A DNA stretch of 64,000 nt from an uncultured Candidatus Saccharibacteria bacterium (GTDB lineage: Bacteria; Patescibacteriota; Saccharimonadia; Saccharimonadales; Saccharimonadaceae): the NCBI GenBank assembly GCA_938046735.1, contig CALIXF010000003.1:62001-126000 (forward strand), written 5' to 3'. Shown here piece by piece: positions 8,542 through 17,871 of the stretch (positions within the stretch are counted from its first letter, which is position 1; the number at the start of each line of letters is the position of its first letter). The notes below the pieces were generated by a model. It saw only the letters and a list, made by a program, of their open reading frames with translations. It searched no databases and was not told where the DNA came from. The translations under genes and the position numbers were made by a program.

Positions 8542-10302
8542 ATGACATTACTGACGCAGGAAGCACAAGAAAAAGTAGTATCCCTTTTAATCTCAGAGGG
8601 GTTGGTTTCTAGTGAAAAAGTTCAGGAAGTAGTTGAGGAAATAAAAAAGACAAAACAGCCACTTCTTGCGACTTTAATTGCGAGAAGAGTGACAGATGCG
8701 GAGACCGTAACGCATGCAACGGCGGTGATAATTAATGTGCCGTATGTAAGCTTAAGAAATGTGATGTTTGATCCGGAAATTTTATCACTCTTGCCGTATG
8801 ACGTGGTTTCAAGGTCAATGGTAGTACCGCTCGGGGAAAAGAATGGACAATTGTATGTGGCGATGCTTGATGTGTCAAACGTACAACAGACGGATTATTT
8901 GTCACAGTTAACGCAGAAACCAATAAGAATTATGATGGCTTCTGAAAAAGGTCTAAAAGCCGCAATCTCGCAATATAGAGGAGACTTCACGGCAGTAGAA
9001 AAGGCGGTGAAGACTTCAGAGGCAGATGAAGCTTCACATGGGGCAAATGTGAAGATTATTACGCAAGATTCGCCAATCTCAAAAGCATTATCAACGATTT
9101 TGACTTTTGCGACAAAATCAAAAGCTTCGGATATTCATATTGAGCCATTAGAAAAAACTTTGATTGTGAGATGCCGAATTGATGGCGTACTTCGTAAGGT
9201 AATGGAGTTGCCTAAAACGATTGAGCCAGCCCTAGTATCTCGTGTGAAAATTTTATCAAACCTAAAGATTGACGAACATCGTATACCACAGGATGGACAA
9301 TTTACGGTACTTGTGGATGGAAAAGAAGTAGATTTGCGTATTGCTATTTCGCCGGTAATTTGGGGGGAACAGGTAGTGATTCGTATCTTGGATAAAAGTG
9401 GAACAACGCTTGATATTGAACAAATGGGAATGACTGGTCATGCGTTGAGGATGGTGGAGCGAGGAATTGCAAAGCCAAATGGTATGATTTTAACTTCAGG
9501 TCCAACTGGTTCTGGAAAATCGACAACGTTGTACGCTCTGATTCGTAGGATTAGGACAGACGGTATTAATATCGTGACGCTGGAAGATCCGGTGGAGTAT
9601 AAGATGGATGGAGTGAATCAGATTCAGGTGAATGTGGATGCTGGTTTGACTTTTGCAACTGGTTTACGTAGTATTTTGCGTCAAGATCCGGATGTGGTGA
9701 TGGTAGGAGAAATTCGTGATGCGGAAACGGCAAATTTAGCAGTTCAGGCTGCACTGACTGGGCATTTGGTGTTTTCGACATTACATACTAACTCGGCGGC
9801 AGGTATTTTGCCAAGGCTTCTTGATATGGGAATTGAACCATTTTTATTAGCCTCAACACTAAATACGGTTATTGGACAGAGATTAGTAAGACGAGTGGCG
9901 CCAAAGAGAGAGGCTGTTCATTCAAATGAAATGGAAACGAAGCAAATTAATGATTTGGTGGGAAACATTCTACCACAAAATCAACAGCAAGTTGCAATCG
10001 TATCAGACGACTTAGGTTATACGGGTTTGCCAGTGGTGAATCCAAATGGCTACACTCTAGTTAGGGGAATTGATGAGCGAGAAACGCCTGGAGGGTATAA
10101 GGGGAGGGCAGGTCTTTATGAAACTATTGAAGTGGATGACGATATACAAAAAATGATTATTTCACACGCAACATCAAGCGAAATTATGAAGTTAGCTAAG
10201 TCGAAGGGGACATTGACGATGCGGCAGGACGGGATGATGAAAGCTTTAACAGGTATAACAACGGTGAGTGAAGTGAATCGTGTGGCGTCGGATTTAGCTT
10301 AA
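8542..10302 (+). CDS. pilB: Type IV pilus extension ATPase PilB
   Basis: 586 residues. An MshEN-like N-terminal domain (about 1-150) is followed by the secretion ATPase domain: Walker A GPTGSGKSTT (about 320), Asp box with EDPVEY, Walker B DPDVVMVGEIRD (about 381) and His box LTGHLVFSTLHTNSA. It powers pilin polymerisation at the membrane base. The four-cysteine zinc knuckle usual in PilB/GspE after LVRR is absent: the segment here reads LVRRVAPKREAVHSNE with no Cys. The start is 2 nt after the previous stop. Confidence 0.95.
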   Translation: MTLLTQEAQEKVVSLLISEGLVSSEKVQEVVEEIKKTKQPLLATLIARRVTDAETVTHATAVIINVPYVSLRNVMFDPEILSLLPYDVVSRSMVVPLGEKNGQLYVAMLDVSNVQQTDYLSQLTQKPIRIMMASEKGLKAAISQYRGDFTAVEKAVKTSEADEASHGANVKIITQDSPISKALSTILTFATKSKASDIHIEPLEKTLIVRCRIDGVLRKVMELPKTIEPALVSRVKILSNLKIDEHRIPQDGQFTVLVDGKEVDLRIAISPVIWGEQVVIRILDKSGTTLDIEQMGMTGHALRMVERGIAKPNGMILTSGPTGSGKSTTLYALIRRIRTDGINIVTLEDPVEYKMDGVNQIQVNVDAGLTFATGLRSILRQDPDVVMVGEIRDAETANLAVQAALTGHLVFSTLHTNSAAGILPRLLDMGIEPFLLASTLNTVIGQRLVRRVAPKREAVHSNEMETKQINDLVGNILPQNQQQVAIVSDDLGYTGLPVVNPNGYTLVRGIDERETPGGYKGRAGLYETIEVDDDIQKMIISHATSSEIMKLAKSKGTLTMRQDGMMKALTGITTVSEVNRVASDLA

Positions 10303-10375
10303 TAAGAGAGAATCATTGAGACAAAAATATAATAAATGATTAAGCTTATGTTAGAATAATAGGAAAGAGGATAAA

Positions 10376-11617
10376 ATGCAGGGAAATACACAGCCACAAA
10401 CAAATATGACAGCTATGCCGACTTCAACAGCGGGAGTGGCTCCACAGGTGAATCTGGCAAATGTGACAGCTTCACCACAGCCTGTGGCGACAGCGGTTAA
10501 GACAACAGCAGCTAGTCAAGCAGCGGCAGCTTCGACTCCGACTAGCTTGCCAACCTCAATTAAGATTGAAACACTGCTTGAAGAGTGTATTAAACGTAGT
10601 GCATCCGATTTGCATATTCAGGTTGGATTGCCGCCAATTTTACGCATTGACGGATCTTTAGCTCCTATCCCAAATACACCAGCATTAACGAGCGAAATGG
10701 TGGATAAGCTGATTTTTTCAACTTTGGACTCAATGCAACGTGAAGTTTTGTCAAAAGACAAAGAGTTTGATTATTCATTTTCTTTTGGTGAGATTGCACG
10801 TTTTCGTGTAAATGCATTTAATGAAAAAGGTAATTTGGCTGCAGCATTTCGTCTAATTCCCACAAAGATGCCAACAATTGAAGAGTTGGGAATGCCACAA
10901 ATTATTTCTTCATTTGCAGATTATCCACGTGGATTGGTTCTAGTAACTGGTCCAACTGGATCAGGTAAATCAACAACTTTAGCGGCAATTATTAATAAGA
11001 TTAATTCTGAAAAGGCGATGCATATTTTAACGATTGAGGACCCAATCGAATTTACGCATAAATCAATTCGTTCAGTGGTGGCACAGCGAGAAGTGCATTA
11101 TGATACGTACTCTTTTTCGAGGGCGTTAAAGTCGGCTCTCCGTGAAGATCCGGATGTGGTGTTGCTCGGTGAAATGCGTGATCTTGAGACGATTTCATCG
11201 GCAATTACGATTGCGGAGACTGGACATTTGGTTTTTGCGACGCTTCATACTAATTCAGCAGCTCAGTCAATTGATCGTATGATTGATGTTTTTCCAGCAG
11301 AACAACAACCACAGATTCGTTCGCAGTTAGCTGGAATTTTAATGGCGGTTTGTTCGCAGAGACTTGTGCCTGCAATTGGAGGAGGGCGCGTTGTGGCAGC
11401 GGAGATTATGATTGCTAATTCGGCGGTGCGTTCAATTATTCGTGAGGGAAAAACACATCAACTGGATAATACTATCCAAACTGGTGCAAATGAGGGGATG
11501 CAGACAATGGACCGAACTTTGGCAAAACTTGTACAGCAGGGAACAGTGACTTATGATAGCGCTAGAGATTATGCAGTAGATACGCGTGAATTTGATAGAT
11601 TAGTGAAGGGGATCTAA
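10376..11617 (+). CDS. pilT: Type IV pilus retraction ATPase PilT
   Basis: 413 residues. The first 60 are an Ala/Thr/Pro/Gln-rich tail not found in typical PilT. Then SASDLHIQVG, Walker A GPTGSGKSTT (about 192), Walker B DPDVVLLGEMRD (about 259) and the His box AETGHLVFATLHTNSA, which with the missing MshEN domain and the AIRNLIRE-like segment SAVRSIIREGK marks it as PilT. It drives pilus disassembly and so twitching or retraction. GGAAAGAGGATAAA precedes the ATG. A weak promoter (TG-T-TAGAAT, about 10348-10356) may add expression. Confidence 0.95.
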   Translation: MQGNTQPQTNMTAMPTSTAGVAPQVNLANVTASPQPVATAVKTTAASQAAAASTPTSLPTSIKIETLLEECIKRSASDLHIQVGLPPILRIDGSLAPIPNTPALTSEMVDKLIFSTLDSMQREVLSKDKEFDYSFSFGEIARFRVNAFNEKGNLAAAFRLIPTKMPTIEELGMPQIISSFADYPRGLVLVTGPTGSGKSTTLAAIINKINSEKAMHILTIEDPIEFTHKSIRSVVAQREVHYDTYSFSRALKSALREDPDVVLLGEMRDLETISSAITIAETGHLVFATLHTNSAAQSIDRMIDVFPAEQQPQIRSQLAGILMAVCSQRLVPAIGGGRVVAAEIMIANSAVRSIIREGKTHQLDNTIQTGANEGMQTMDRTLAKLVQQGTVTYDSARDYAVDTREFDRLVKGI

Positions 11618-12834
11618 TGAAACGTTTTATATACAAGGCAAGAGATAGCAAGACTGGAGAGATTATGAAGGGGGTGATCCAGGCGGAAAACGAGAGAACG
11701 GCGGGAAAACTTTTGATTGAGCAGGGGATGACACCAGACCGAATTGATGAAGATATGTCTGGGGTCGGGCTATTTCAACGTTTTCGAAATAAAGTTACAA
11801 TGAAAGATAAGATTGTCTTTACAAGACAGTTTGCGACTTTAATCGGTGCAGGTTTGCCGTTATCTAATTCACTAAGAACGGTGATTGAACAGACGGAAAG
11901 TAAGCCAATGCAGAAAGTGGTTGAATCGATCTTGGTAGATGTTGAGGCTGGTAAAACTTTAACACAGGCTTGTGAAAAATATCCTGATGTATTCAATAAA
12001 GTTTATATCGCCTTACTTAGGGCGGGCGAAGCTTCAGGTAGTTTGGATGTGTCACTTAAACGATTAGCTGAACAGCAGGAAAAAGATCATGCGATGATCT
12101 CTAGAATTCGTGGAGCGTTGATTTATCCAGCAATTATTTTAATGGTAATTATTGCGGTTTTAGTATTTATGGTATTAATGATTGTGCCACAAGTACAGTC
12201 TTTATATAAGGATATAGGTAAAGATTTACCTTGGGCGACGATGGTTTTGGTGTCGTTCGCGAATTTTCTAGTAGCATTTTGGTGGCTAGTGACAATTTTA
12301 CTTGGTATAGCCATCTATTTCCTTTTGCAATTCAGGAAGACGACGACGGGTATTGAGTGGTCGGCGATGATAAAGCTGAATGTGCCAATATTTAAAACGA
12401 TGTTTTGGCGATTATATAATGCGCGATTTGCAAGAACGGCGTCAAATTTAATGTCGGCTGGCGTGTCAATTCAGGATACCTTACAGATTTCGGCTGAAGC
12501 GATGAATAATGTTGTGCTTGAGAAGGAAATTAAAGATGTTTCTGAAAAAGTAAAACAGGGTAAGACTTTGTCGTCGTCTTTGAAGAATTTATCGTATATT
12601 TTACCATTAGTACCGCAGATGGCTTCGATTGGTGAGGAATCTGGTAAAATAGATGAGATGTTGGCGAAGGCTGCACAGGTGTACGAGGATGAGTTGGAAG
12701 AGCAGATTCGTACGATTTCAACGATGATTGAACCAGTTCTAATGGTGGTCATGGCAATAATGGTTGGTTTTATTATCGTAGCAGTACTATTCCCAATATA
12801 TTCAATCGTAAATGATGTACAAGGTAATATATAG
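11617..12834 (+). CDS. pilC: Type IV pilus inner-membrane platform protein PilC
   Basis: 405 residues with the two T2SSF repeats (about 70-195 and 270-395), each ending in hydrophobic helices (near 170-195, 215-240 and 375-400). The N-terminal FIYKARDSKTGEIMKGVI segment is typical. PilC is the membrane platform between PilB/PilT and the pilin. It overlaps pilT by 1 nt (TAATG). Confidence 0.95.
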   Translation: MKRFIYKARDSKTGEIMKGVIQAENERTAGKLLIEQGMTPDRIDEDMSGVGLFQRFRNKVTMKDKIVFTRQFATLIGAGLPLSNSLRTVIEQTESKPMQKVVESILVDVEAGKTLTQACEKYPDVFNKVYIALLRAGEASGSLDVSLKRLAEQQEKDHAMISRIRGALIYPAIILMVIIAVLVFMVLMIVPQVQSLYKDIGKDLPWATMVLVSFANFLVAFWWLVTILLGIAIYFLLQFRKTTTGIEWSAMIKLNVPIFKTMFWRLYNARFARTASNLMSAGVSIQDTLQISAEAMNNVVLEKEIKDVSEKVKQGKTLSSSLKNLSYILPLVPQMASIGEESGKIDEMLAKAAQVYEDELEEQIRTISTMIEPVLMVVMAIMVGFIIVAVLFPIYSIVNDVQGNI

Positions 12835-12837
12835 ATA

Positions 12838-13287
12838 ATGAAAACTTTATGGACCGATGGCAGTGCTTCGCCGAATCCGGGGCCTGGTGGTTTTGCGGTA
12901 ATCTATGATGGAAAGCCAGTAAGACTGGGTAGAGAAGAATCTTCAACAAATATAAGAATGGAAGGCGCGGCAATGCGAGCGGCAATGCAATTTTTAGATG
13001 GAGAGGAAGGGGAAATTTATTCGGATTCAGAATTTTGGATCAATGTACTAACTAAATGGGCGCCAATTTGGCAAAAGAATGGTTGGAAGAAAAAAACTGG
13101 TTCGATCAAGAATTTGAATTTGGTAAAAGAATTATACGGATTATATTGCGATTCAAAGGTGAAATTAAACTGGGTGAAGGGGCATGATGGAATCGAGATG
13201 AATGAATTAACGGATTTTTGGGCGAATAAGGCAAGAGAGAATGAGGGGTTGGGTGAAGTAGCGGTAGAATTGGTGTCAACGGAGTAG
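12838..13287 (+). CDS. rnhA: Ribonuclease HI
   Basis: 149 residues. The four acidic active-site residues are visible: D7 (WTDGS), E42 (RMEGAA), D63 (IYSDSE) and the Asp of NELTDFWANKA near 127, plus the VKGHDG handle region. It cuts RNA in RNA:DNA hybrids. It follows pilC by 3 nt so is probably co-transcribed with the pilus genes. A second RNase HI domain is encoded at 44106. Confidence 0.9.
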   Translation: MKTLWTDGSASPNPGPGGFAVIYDGKPVRLGREESSTNIRMEGAAMRAAMQFLDGEEGEIYSDSEFWINVLTKWAPIWQKNGWKKKTGSIKNLNLVKELYGLYCDSKVKLNWVKGHDGIEMNELTDFWANKARENEGLGEVAVELVSTE

Positions 13288-13290
13288 AAA

Positions 13291-13830
13291 ATGCGAAAAA
13301 TTATTTATAAGAGCAAGATAGATAGTCGTGACGAATTTGAGGCGAAACTTTCTAGTTTGGATTATGATTTTGGGCCAGTATATTGGCAACATAATAGAGT
13401 TTTTATTCCAAAAAACTATCAGAATCATAGTAATTATCCGAGAATGATTCTAAGGATTGAAATGAAGGCAGTGGATCGACCGGCGAAATATGAGCTTATT
13501 TGCAAACGGCATATCGAAGATTCAGGGGTAACGATTTCACATGCGACGCAAGTGAAGGACTACTCGGAGGCAGCAAGTATTTTATTGCAACTTGGGTTTG
13601 TGATGCAGGCGGAGATTTCAAGAAGAAGACAAGCTCTTGAGATAGATAAATATACAATGGTTTATATCGACCAGATTGATAATCAGGAGGAAAATTTTGT
13701 AAAAATTGAGATTACTTTGGAAGATGACGAAAAAGTGGGAGAGGCACAACGAAAATTAGAAAGTTTGTTAGCCGAGTTTGGTCTCACTGGAAATATACGA
13801 CTAAAAGAAACCTACGCTGAACTAGTCTAG
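13291..13830 (+). CDS. CYTH-domain protein
   Basis: 179 residues with the pattern of CYTH enzymes (class IV adenylate cyclase / thiamine triphosphatase fold): basic and acidic residues alternate along strands such as RMILRIEMK, KYELICKRH, LLQLGF, EISRRRQ and a C-terminal FVKIEITLED. Members hydrolyse or cyclise triphosphates bound by a tunnel of Arg/Lys with metal ions. The usual N-terminal ExExK is here less clear (YKSKIDSRDEFEAKL). Substrate unknown. Four nt after rnhA, likely the same transcript. Confidence 0.65.
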   Translation: MRKIIYKSKIDSRDEFEAKLSSLDYDFGPVYWQHNRVFIPKNYQNHSNYPRMILRIEMKAVDRPAKYELICKRHIEDSGVTISHATQVKDYSEAASILLQLGFVMQAEISRRRQALEIDKYTMVYIDQIDNQEENFVKIEITLEDDEKVGEAQRKLESLLAEFGLTGNIRLKETYAELV

Positions 13831-13873
13831 TTAAACTTTTTTGTGTTAAACTAGTTAGAAAAAGAGAGGAAGT

Positions 13874-14893
13874 ATGGAGTCGGAAGATAGACCAGTATTT
13901 ACAAATTCTGAGATTAAAAAAATTAATGATTTTGATGTATTTTTGTGGGCAAATGAAATTGATGAAGTAAAGAATAATGTTTCTTGTGAACTTTTTTTAT
14001 TCAATAAAAACTATACTCCATTTAAGATTCGCTATTCAGAGAAGTTAACTAATTCGGTAAAACAAATGTTTATGGGTGAAGCTGTGGCATTTGTGATTAA
14101 GGAGGCGGATAAAGGACTGGAATGTCGCGAGTATGAAAAATCAGATGGAGAAAACAAAGTAATTTATCGTACAGATTTAGATAAAGTAATACGGGCGGAA
14201 AGCTTGATCAGATTAGTCGAAAAAGAATATAAAGATATTGATTACTTTACGGATAACGAGCATCAATTTAAGAAAGTAAAAGGTATTTTAGCGCGATTTA
14301 CTTATCCTGGCGGTGAGGGGATGAAGACGTTTTATGTTGCAAAAGCAATTTCAGCTGCTTCGGCTCTAAATGCAAAATCGTCTTGGGAATTGAATGGTGA
14401 GAGCTTTGAGCCGTTTAGTGCGGAAGTGGCTTTGAAAATGCCTGATGACAATCAAGTGGCGATTATTGATGAAAATGTGATAATTTTTAACCAAAGTAAA
14501 TTTGAAAATCTTTTCCAATATGATTTTAAGGCACAGATGCTAGCGGAAGCAAAGGCGAAAGAAATTGAGGAGAAATATCAGTTATCTTTTGCGGAGGGAT
14601 TAACTTTAAATGCTTTGCTTCAAGATAAAAAACCGTTGGTGAAAAAATTGCAAGACATGGATATTCAAGAACAGATGTCACAGGAACAGCTAGTTGATTA
14701 CTCAGATGAGATGAAATTGGATCTAATGACCGATGATGACGGTAAAATTATTATTATGGACGACAAAGATTTGACGATGTTTGTCAATTTATTGAACGAG
14801 GATTATTATGTATCTCCAGTGAATGGTAAACGATATGAAATTAAGTCTAAGAAATTACTAAATGAACCGGAAGGTGAACCACCAAGAGGTTAG
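13874..14893 (+). CDS. DUF4868 (KwaB-like) domain protein, tentative
   Basis: 339 residues, soluble, acidic. A central segment (VKGILARFTYPG, EVALKMP, IIFNQSKFENLFQYD, about 135-225) and the C-terminal FVNLLNEDYYVSPVNGKRYE resemble the DUF4868 family that includes KwaB of the Kiwa anti-phage system. The Kiwa membrane partner KwaA is not next to it, so a defence role cannot be claimed. GAGAGGAAGT precedes the ATG, and a TG-T-TAAACT element about 20 nt further up may be its promoter. Assignment is from remembered family features; needs a profile search. Confidence 0.45.
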   Translation: MESEDRPVFTNSEIKKINDFDVFLWANEIDEVKNNVSCELFLFNKNYTPFKIRYSEKLTNSVKQMFMGEAVAFVIKEADKGLECREYEKSDGENKVIYRTDLDKVIRAESLIRLVEKEYKDIDYFTDNEHQFKKVKGILARFTYPGGEGMKTFYVAKAISAASALNAKSSWELNGESFEPFSAEVALKMPDDNQVAIIDENVIIFNQSKFENLFQYDFKAQMLAEAKAKEIEEKYQLSFAEGLTLNALLQDKKPLVKKLQDMDIQEQMSQEQLVDYSDEMKLDLMTDDDGKIIIMDDKDLTMFVNLLNEDYYVSPVNGKRYEIKSKKLLNEPEGEPPRG

Positions 14894-14894
14894 A

Positions 14895-15125
14895 ATGCCA
14901 AGAATTTATATTAAATGTTTGCACTGTGGAGAAATTAAAGCAACTTCTGTAGGGGAGAGGGGCTTTTTTATTGATGAGGCTTGTAATAAAGAAGAGAGAT
15001 CTAAGCTTGTAATTTTGGTTGGTGTTTGTTCGTTTTGCCAGTGTAAGAATATAAATACTGGAAGAAGTCTAATTTTGAAAAATGAATTAACACAAGTAGC
15101 ACTAAAAGATCAAATTGATGATTGA
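14895..15125 (+). CDS. Small CxxC protein, possible zinc ribbon
   Basis: 76 residues. Two cysteine pairs, CLHCGE near the start and CSFCQC in the middle, suggest a zinc-binding ribbon; a third Cys lies in DEACNK. The start at 14895 is preferred because it follows AGAGGT and begins 1 nt after the previous stop; the longer frame from 14862 would overlap the upstream gene. Function unknown, but tight coupling to the DUF4868-like gene suggests they act together. Confidence 0.65.
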   Translation: MPRIYIKCLHCGEIKATSVGERGFFIDEACNKEERSKLVILVGVCSFCQCKNINTGRSLILKNELTQVALKDQIDD

Positions 15126-15190
15126 ATAAATAATTTGTATATTTTTGACTGTTAGAAATTTTGTATAAATTAGTTATCCAAGGAGATAGA

Positions 15191-16207
15191 ATGAAAAAAA
15201 TTTATAAGGTTGCGGTCTTTATTTTACTGCTAGCCGGTTTGACTTTTGGTGGAATAAAACTCGCTAATATATTAAAGAAGAAGAATACGAGTAAGAAATA
15301 TTCAATTGTGAGTACGAGTTTTCCTGGTTATGACTTTGCACGAGCGGTGGTGGGAAATAATACTGATATTTCAGTAAAAATGTTATTAAAACCAGGTGCA
15401 GAGTCCCATAGTTTTGAACCAACCCCACAGGATATTTTGGCAATTAAAAATAGTAACTTATTTCTTTATGTGGGGGGAGATTCAGACGAATGGGTAAAGA
15501 AGGTAATAAGTGAAATTGACCCCAAAAAGACCAAGGTTTTGAAATTGATTGACTTGGTGAAGACTAAAAATGAAGAAGTGGTTGAGGGGATGCAAGAAGA
15601 TGAGGAACATGATCACGATCATAAGGATGATCATGAACATGATCATAAACATAGCCATGACCACAAAGAAGAGGCTGAGGTTGATGAACATGTATGGACG
15701 AGCCTAAAAAATGCTAAAGAGATCACGAATAAAATTTTAGAGGCAGTAGCTGATTTTGATCAGGCAGAAAAGAAGATGTTGTCAGAAAATGCAAAAAAAT
15801 ACACAGAGAAAATTTCTGAAGTAGATGAAAAAAATGCATCAATGGTAAAACAGGCTAAGCGCAAAGAAATTATTGTTGGTGACCGTTTCCCATTAAGATA
15901 TTTTGTAGATGAATACGGTTTGAAATATTATGCTGCATTTCCAGGGTGTTCTGAACAAACAGAAGCAAATGTTAAAACAGTAAGCTTTTTGGCAAAGAAG
16001 ATAAAGGAAGATAAGATCCCAGTGATCTTTAAAATTGAGCTTTCAAATGGACTGATTGCGGAAACATTGTCAAAGGAAACCGGTGCAAAAGTGAGAGAAA
16101 TACAAACTGCACATAATATTTCCGAGAAAGATTTTGAGGCAGGAGTGACATATGTTGATTTAATGAAACGTAACCTTGAAGTACTAAAGGAAGCTTTAAA
16201 TAGCTAA
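15191..16207 (+). CDS. znuA: Zinc ABC transporter substrate-binding protein
   Basis: 338 residues of the cluster 9 metal-binding family. N-terminal membrane helix or signal anchor (about 5-25), then STSFPGYDFARAV, an EPTPQD segment with its preceding His, and a His/Asp-rich loop at about 138-162 (runs of HDHDH and HEHDHKHSH) typical of zinc-specific ZnuA. HVWTSLKNA follows. The start is set by AAGGAGATAGA directly before the ATG at 15191; a TTG at 15161 is rejected. First gene of znuACB. Confidence 0.9.
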   Translation: MKKIYKVAVFILLLAGLTFGGIKLANILKKKNTSKKYSIVSTSFPGYDFARAVVGNNTDISVKMLLKPGAESHSFEPTPQDILAIKNSNLFLYVGGDSDEWVKKVISEIDPKKTKVLKLIDLVKTKNEEVVEGMQEDEEHDHDHKDDHEHDHKHSHDHKEEAEVDEHVWTSLKNAKEITNKILEAVADFDQAEKKMLSENAKKYTEKISEVDEKNASMVKQAKRKEIIVGDRFPLRYFVDEYGLKYYAAFPGCSEQTEANVKTVSFLAKKIKEDKIPVIFKIELSNGLIAETLSKETGAKVREIQTAHNISEKDFEAGVTYVDLMKRNLEVLKEALNS

Positions 16208-16232
16208 AAATATTTAGTTATTTTTAAAAACA

Positions 16233-16979
16233 ATGAAGACGATATCAAAGACAAAGGAAAAACTGGATAAGAGAGAAGTGGAGCTTATCGAGATGAGAGA
16301 TAAGCCGATTGTGACTGTAAAAAAGTTACAAGTAAACTATGATAAGACAATAGTGTTTTCTAATTTGAGTTTTGAAGTTTGCGAGAGGGACTTCGTCTGT
16401 ATTGTTGGACAAAACGGGGCTGGAAAATCAACATTAATCAAAACTCTACTTGGACAAATCAAACAAAATAGTGGTGAAATTATTTTTCACGATTTACAAC
16501 AAAAAATGATTGGTTATATGCCGCAAGAGAGTAAGGTGGATAAAAATTTTCCGGCCTCGGTTTCCGAAATTGTGTATTCAGGTACTTTAAACCGTATGGG
16601 GTTTAGACCATTTTATAGAAGCGCAGAGAAGAGGATAGTTGAGAGATGCTTGAAAGAATTGAAAATTGTGGATTTAGCTAGACGTCATTTTGCGGATCTT
16701 TCGGGTGGACAGAGACAAAAGGTACTACTGGCGAGGGCCTTAGCCGCAACATCGAAACTATTAATCTTGGACGAACCATCGAATAACTTGGATTTTAAGT
16801 CAAAAATGGAATTATACGATAATTTGTCGAAGCTAAACAAAAAAGGAATTACGATTCTGATGGTGACTCATGACCTTGATCACAAGAATTTAATTGGCAA
16901 TAAAATATTAGCATTGTCAGGGGAACAATATTTCTTTGGAGAAACTAATGAGTACGTAGAAAGGATTCATGATGTTTGA
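16233..16979 (+). CDS. znuC: Zinc ABC transporter ATP-binding protein
   Basis: 248 residues. Walker A GQNGAGKST (about 59), Q-loop YMPQES, signature LSGGQRQKV (about 156), Walker B LLILDEPSNNLD (about 173) and H-loop THDLDH. It energises import through ZnuB. No clear Shine-Dalgarno site; the ATG used gives the normal family length plus about 20 residues. It overlaps znuB by 11 nt. Confidence 0.92.
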   Translation: MKTISKTKEKLDKREVELIEMRDKPIVTVKKLQVNYDKTIVFSNLSFEVCERDFVCIVGQNGAGKSTLIKTLLGQIKQNSGEIIFHDLQQKMIGYMPQESKVDKNFPASVSEIVYSGTLNRMGFRPFYRSAEKRIVERCLKELKIVDLARRHFADLSGGQRQKVLLARALAATSKLLILDEPSNNLDFKSKMELYDNLSKLNKKGITILMVTHDLDHKNLIGNKILALSGEQYFFGETNEYVERIHDV

Positions 16980-17775
16980 TTTGTTTGAGCAAGGGTTTTT
17001 AATGAGGGGGTTTATTTCTGGGCTTTTGATTTCGATTTCGGCGGCTTTAATTGGTACATCTCTAGTTTTAAGGCGAAATGCGATGATTGGAGACGGACTA
17101 TCACATGTAGGATTTGGCGCTTTTGCTATTGCAACGGTAATGAATTTTGCGCCGCTTGAATTTGCGATGCCGGTAGTGATTTTGACATCATTTTTAATCT
17201 TGAGATTGAATGGACAAAGTAAGGTTCAGCCGGATGCAGCAATAGCGATGGTGTCGGCAGGGGCTTTAGCGCTAGGTACTTTTGCGATTTCAATAACGCG
17301 TGGAGTAAATACAGACATAAATAACTATTTGTTTGGTAGCATTTTGTCGATTTCTGAAGCGGATCTTGTTTTAAGTTTGATTTTTTCAATACTAGTGATT
17401 GTTATTTTTTTGAGTTGTTATAATAAGATTTTTGCATTAACTTTCGATGAAAATTTTGCAAAATCAATTGGGATTAAAACAAACTTTTATAATGCAATAT
17501 TTGCGGTGCTTTGTTCGATTGTGGTGGTACTGGGAATGAGACTAATGGGAGCGTTGTTAATCTCAAGTTTAATTATCTTCCCAACAATGTCAGCGATGCA
17601 AATGGTGAAGTCGTTTAAGAGAGTAATAATCTTATCAATTTTAGTTTCCATAATTTGTTTTATGTCAGGAATGTGGATATCTTATGGTTTATCTACACCG
17701 ACGGGTTCGACGATCGTTTTAGTAAACGTAATCTTGTTTATGGTGGTTAGACTGATTCGATGGATACAGAAATAA
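16969..17775 (+). CDS. znuB: Zinc ABC transporter permease
   Basis: 268 residues, almost entirely hydrophobic with about eight membrane helices; ABC-3 family. Conserved pieces are SLVLRRNAMIGDGLSHVGFGA near the start and GMRLMGALLISSLIIFPTMSA near residue 185. It forms the membrane channel for the ZnuA/ZnuC importer. Start overlaps znuC. Confidence 0.92.
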   Translation: MMFDLFEQGFLMRGFISGLLISISAALIGTSLVLRRNAMIGDGLSHVGFGAFAIATVMNFAPLEFAMPVVILTSFLILRLNGQSKVQPDAAIAMVSAGALALGTFAISITRGVNTDINNYLFGSILSISEADLVLSLIFSILVIVIFLSCYNKIFALTFDENFAKSIGIKTNFYNAIFAVLCSIVVVLGMRLMGALLISSLIIFPTMSAMQMVKSFKRVIILSILVSIICFMSGMWISYGLSTPTGSTIVLVNVILFMVVRLIRWIQK

Positions 17776-17871
17776 GATTTGAAAAAATAAAAAAATTAAG
17801 ATAAACTTGTTCAGTAAAGAAGTGTCTTTTTTGAAAATTAAGAGTTCTAAAAATATCACGGGAGGTGATGG

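Noticed and set aside
13874..15125. Complete Kiwa defence system
   Set aside because: The membrane partner KwaA is missing; the neighbour is a small cysteine-pair protein and the next genes are a zinc importer.
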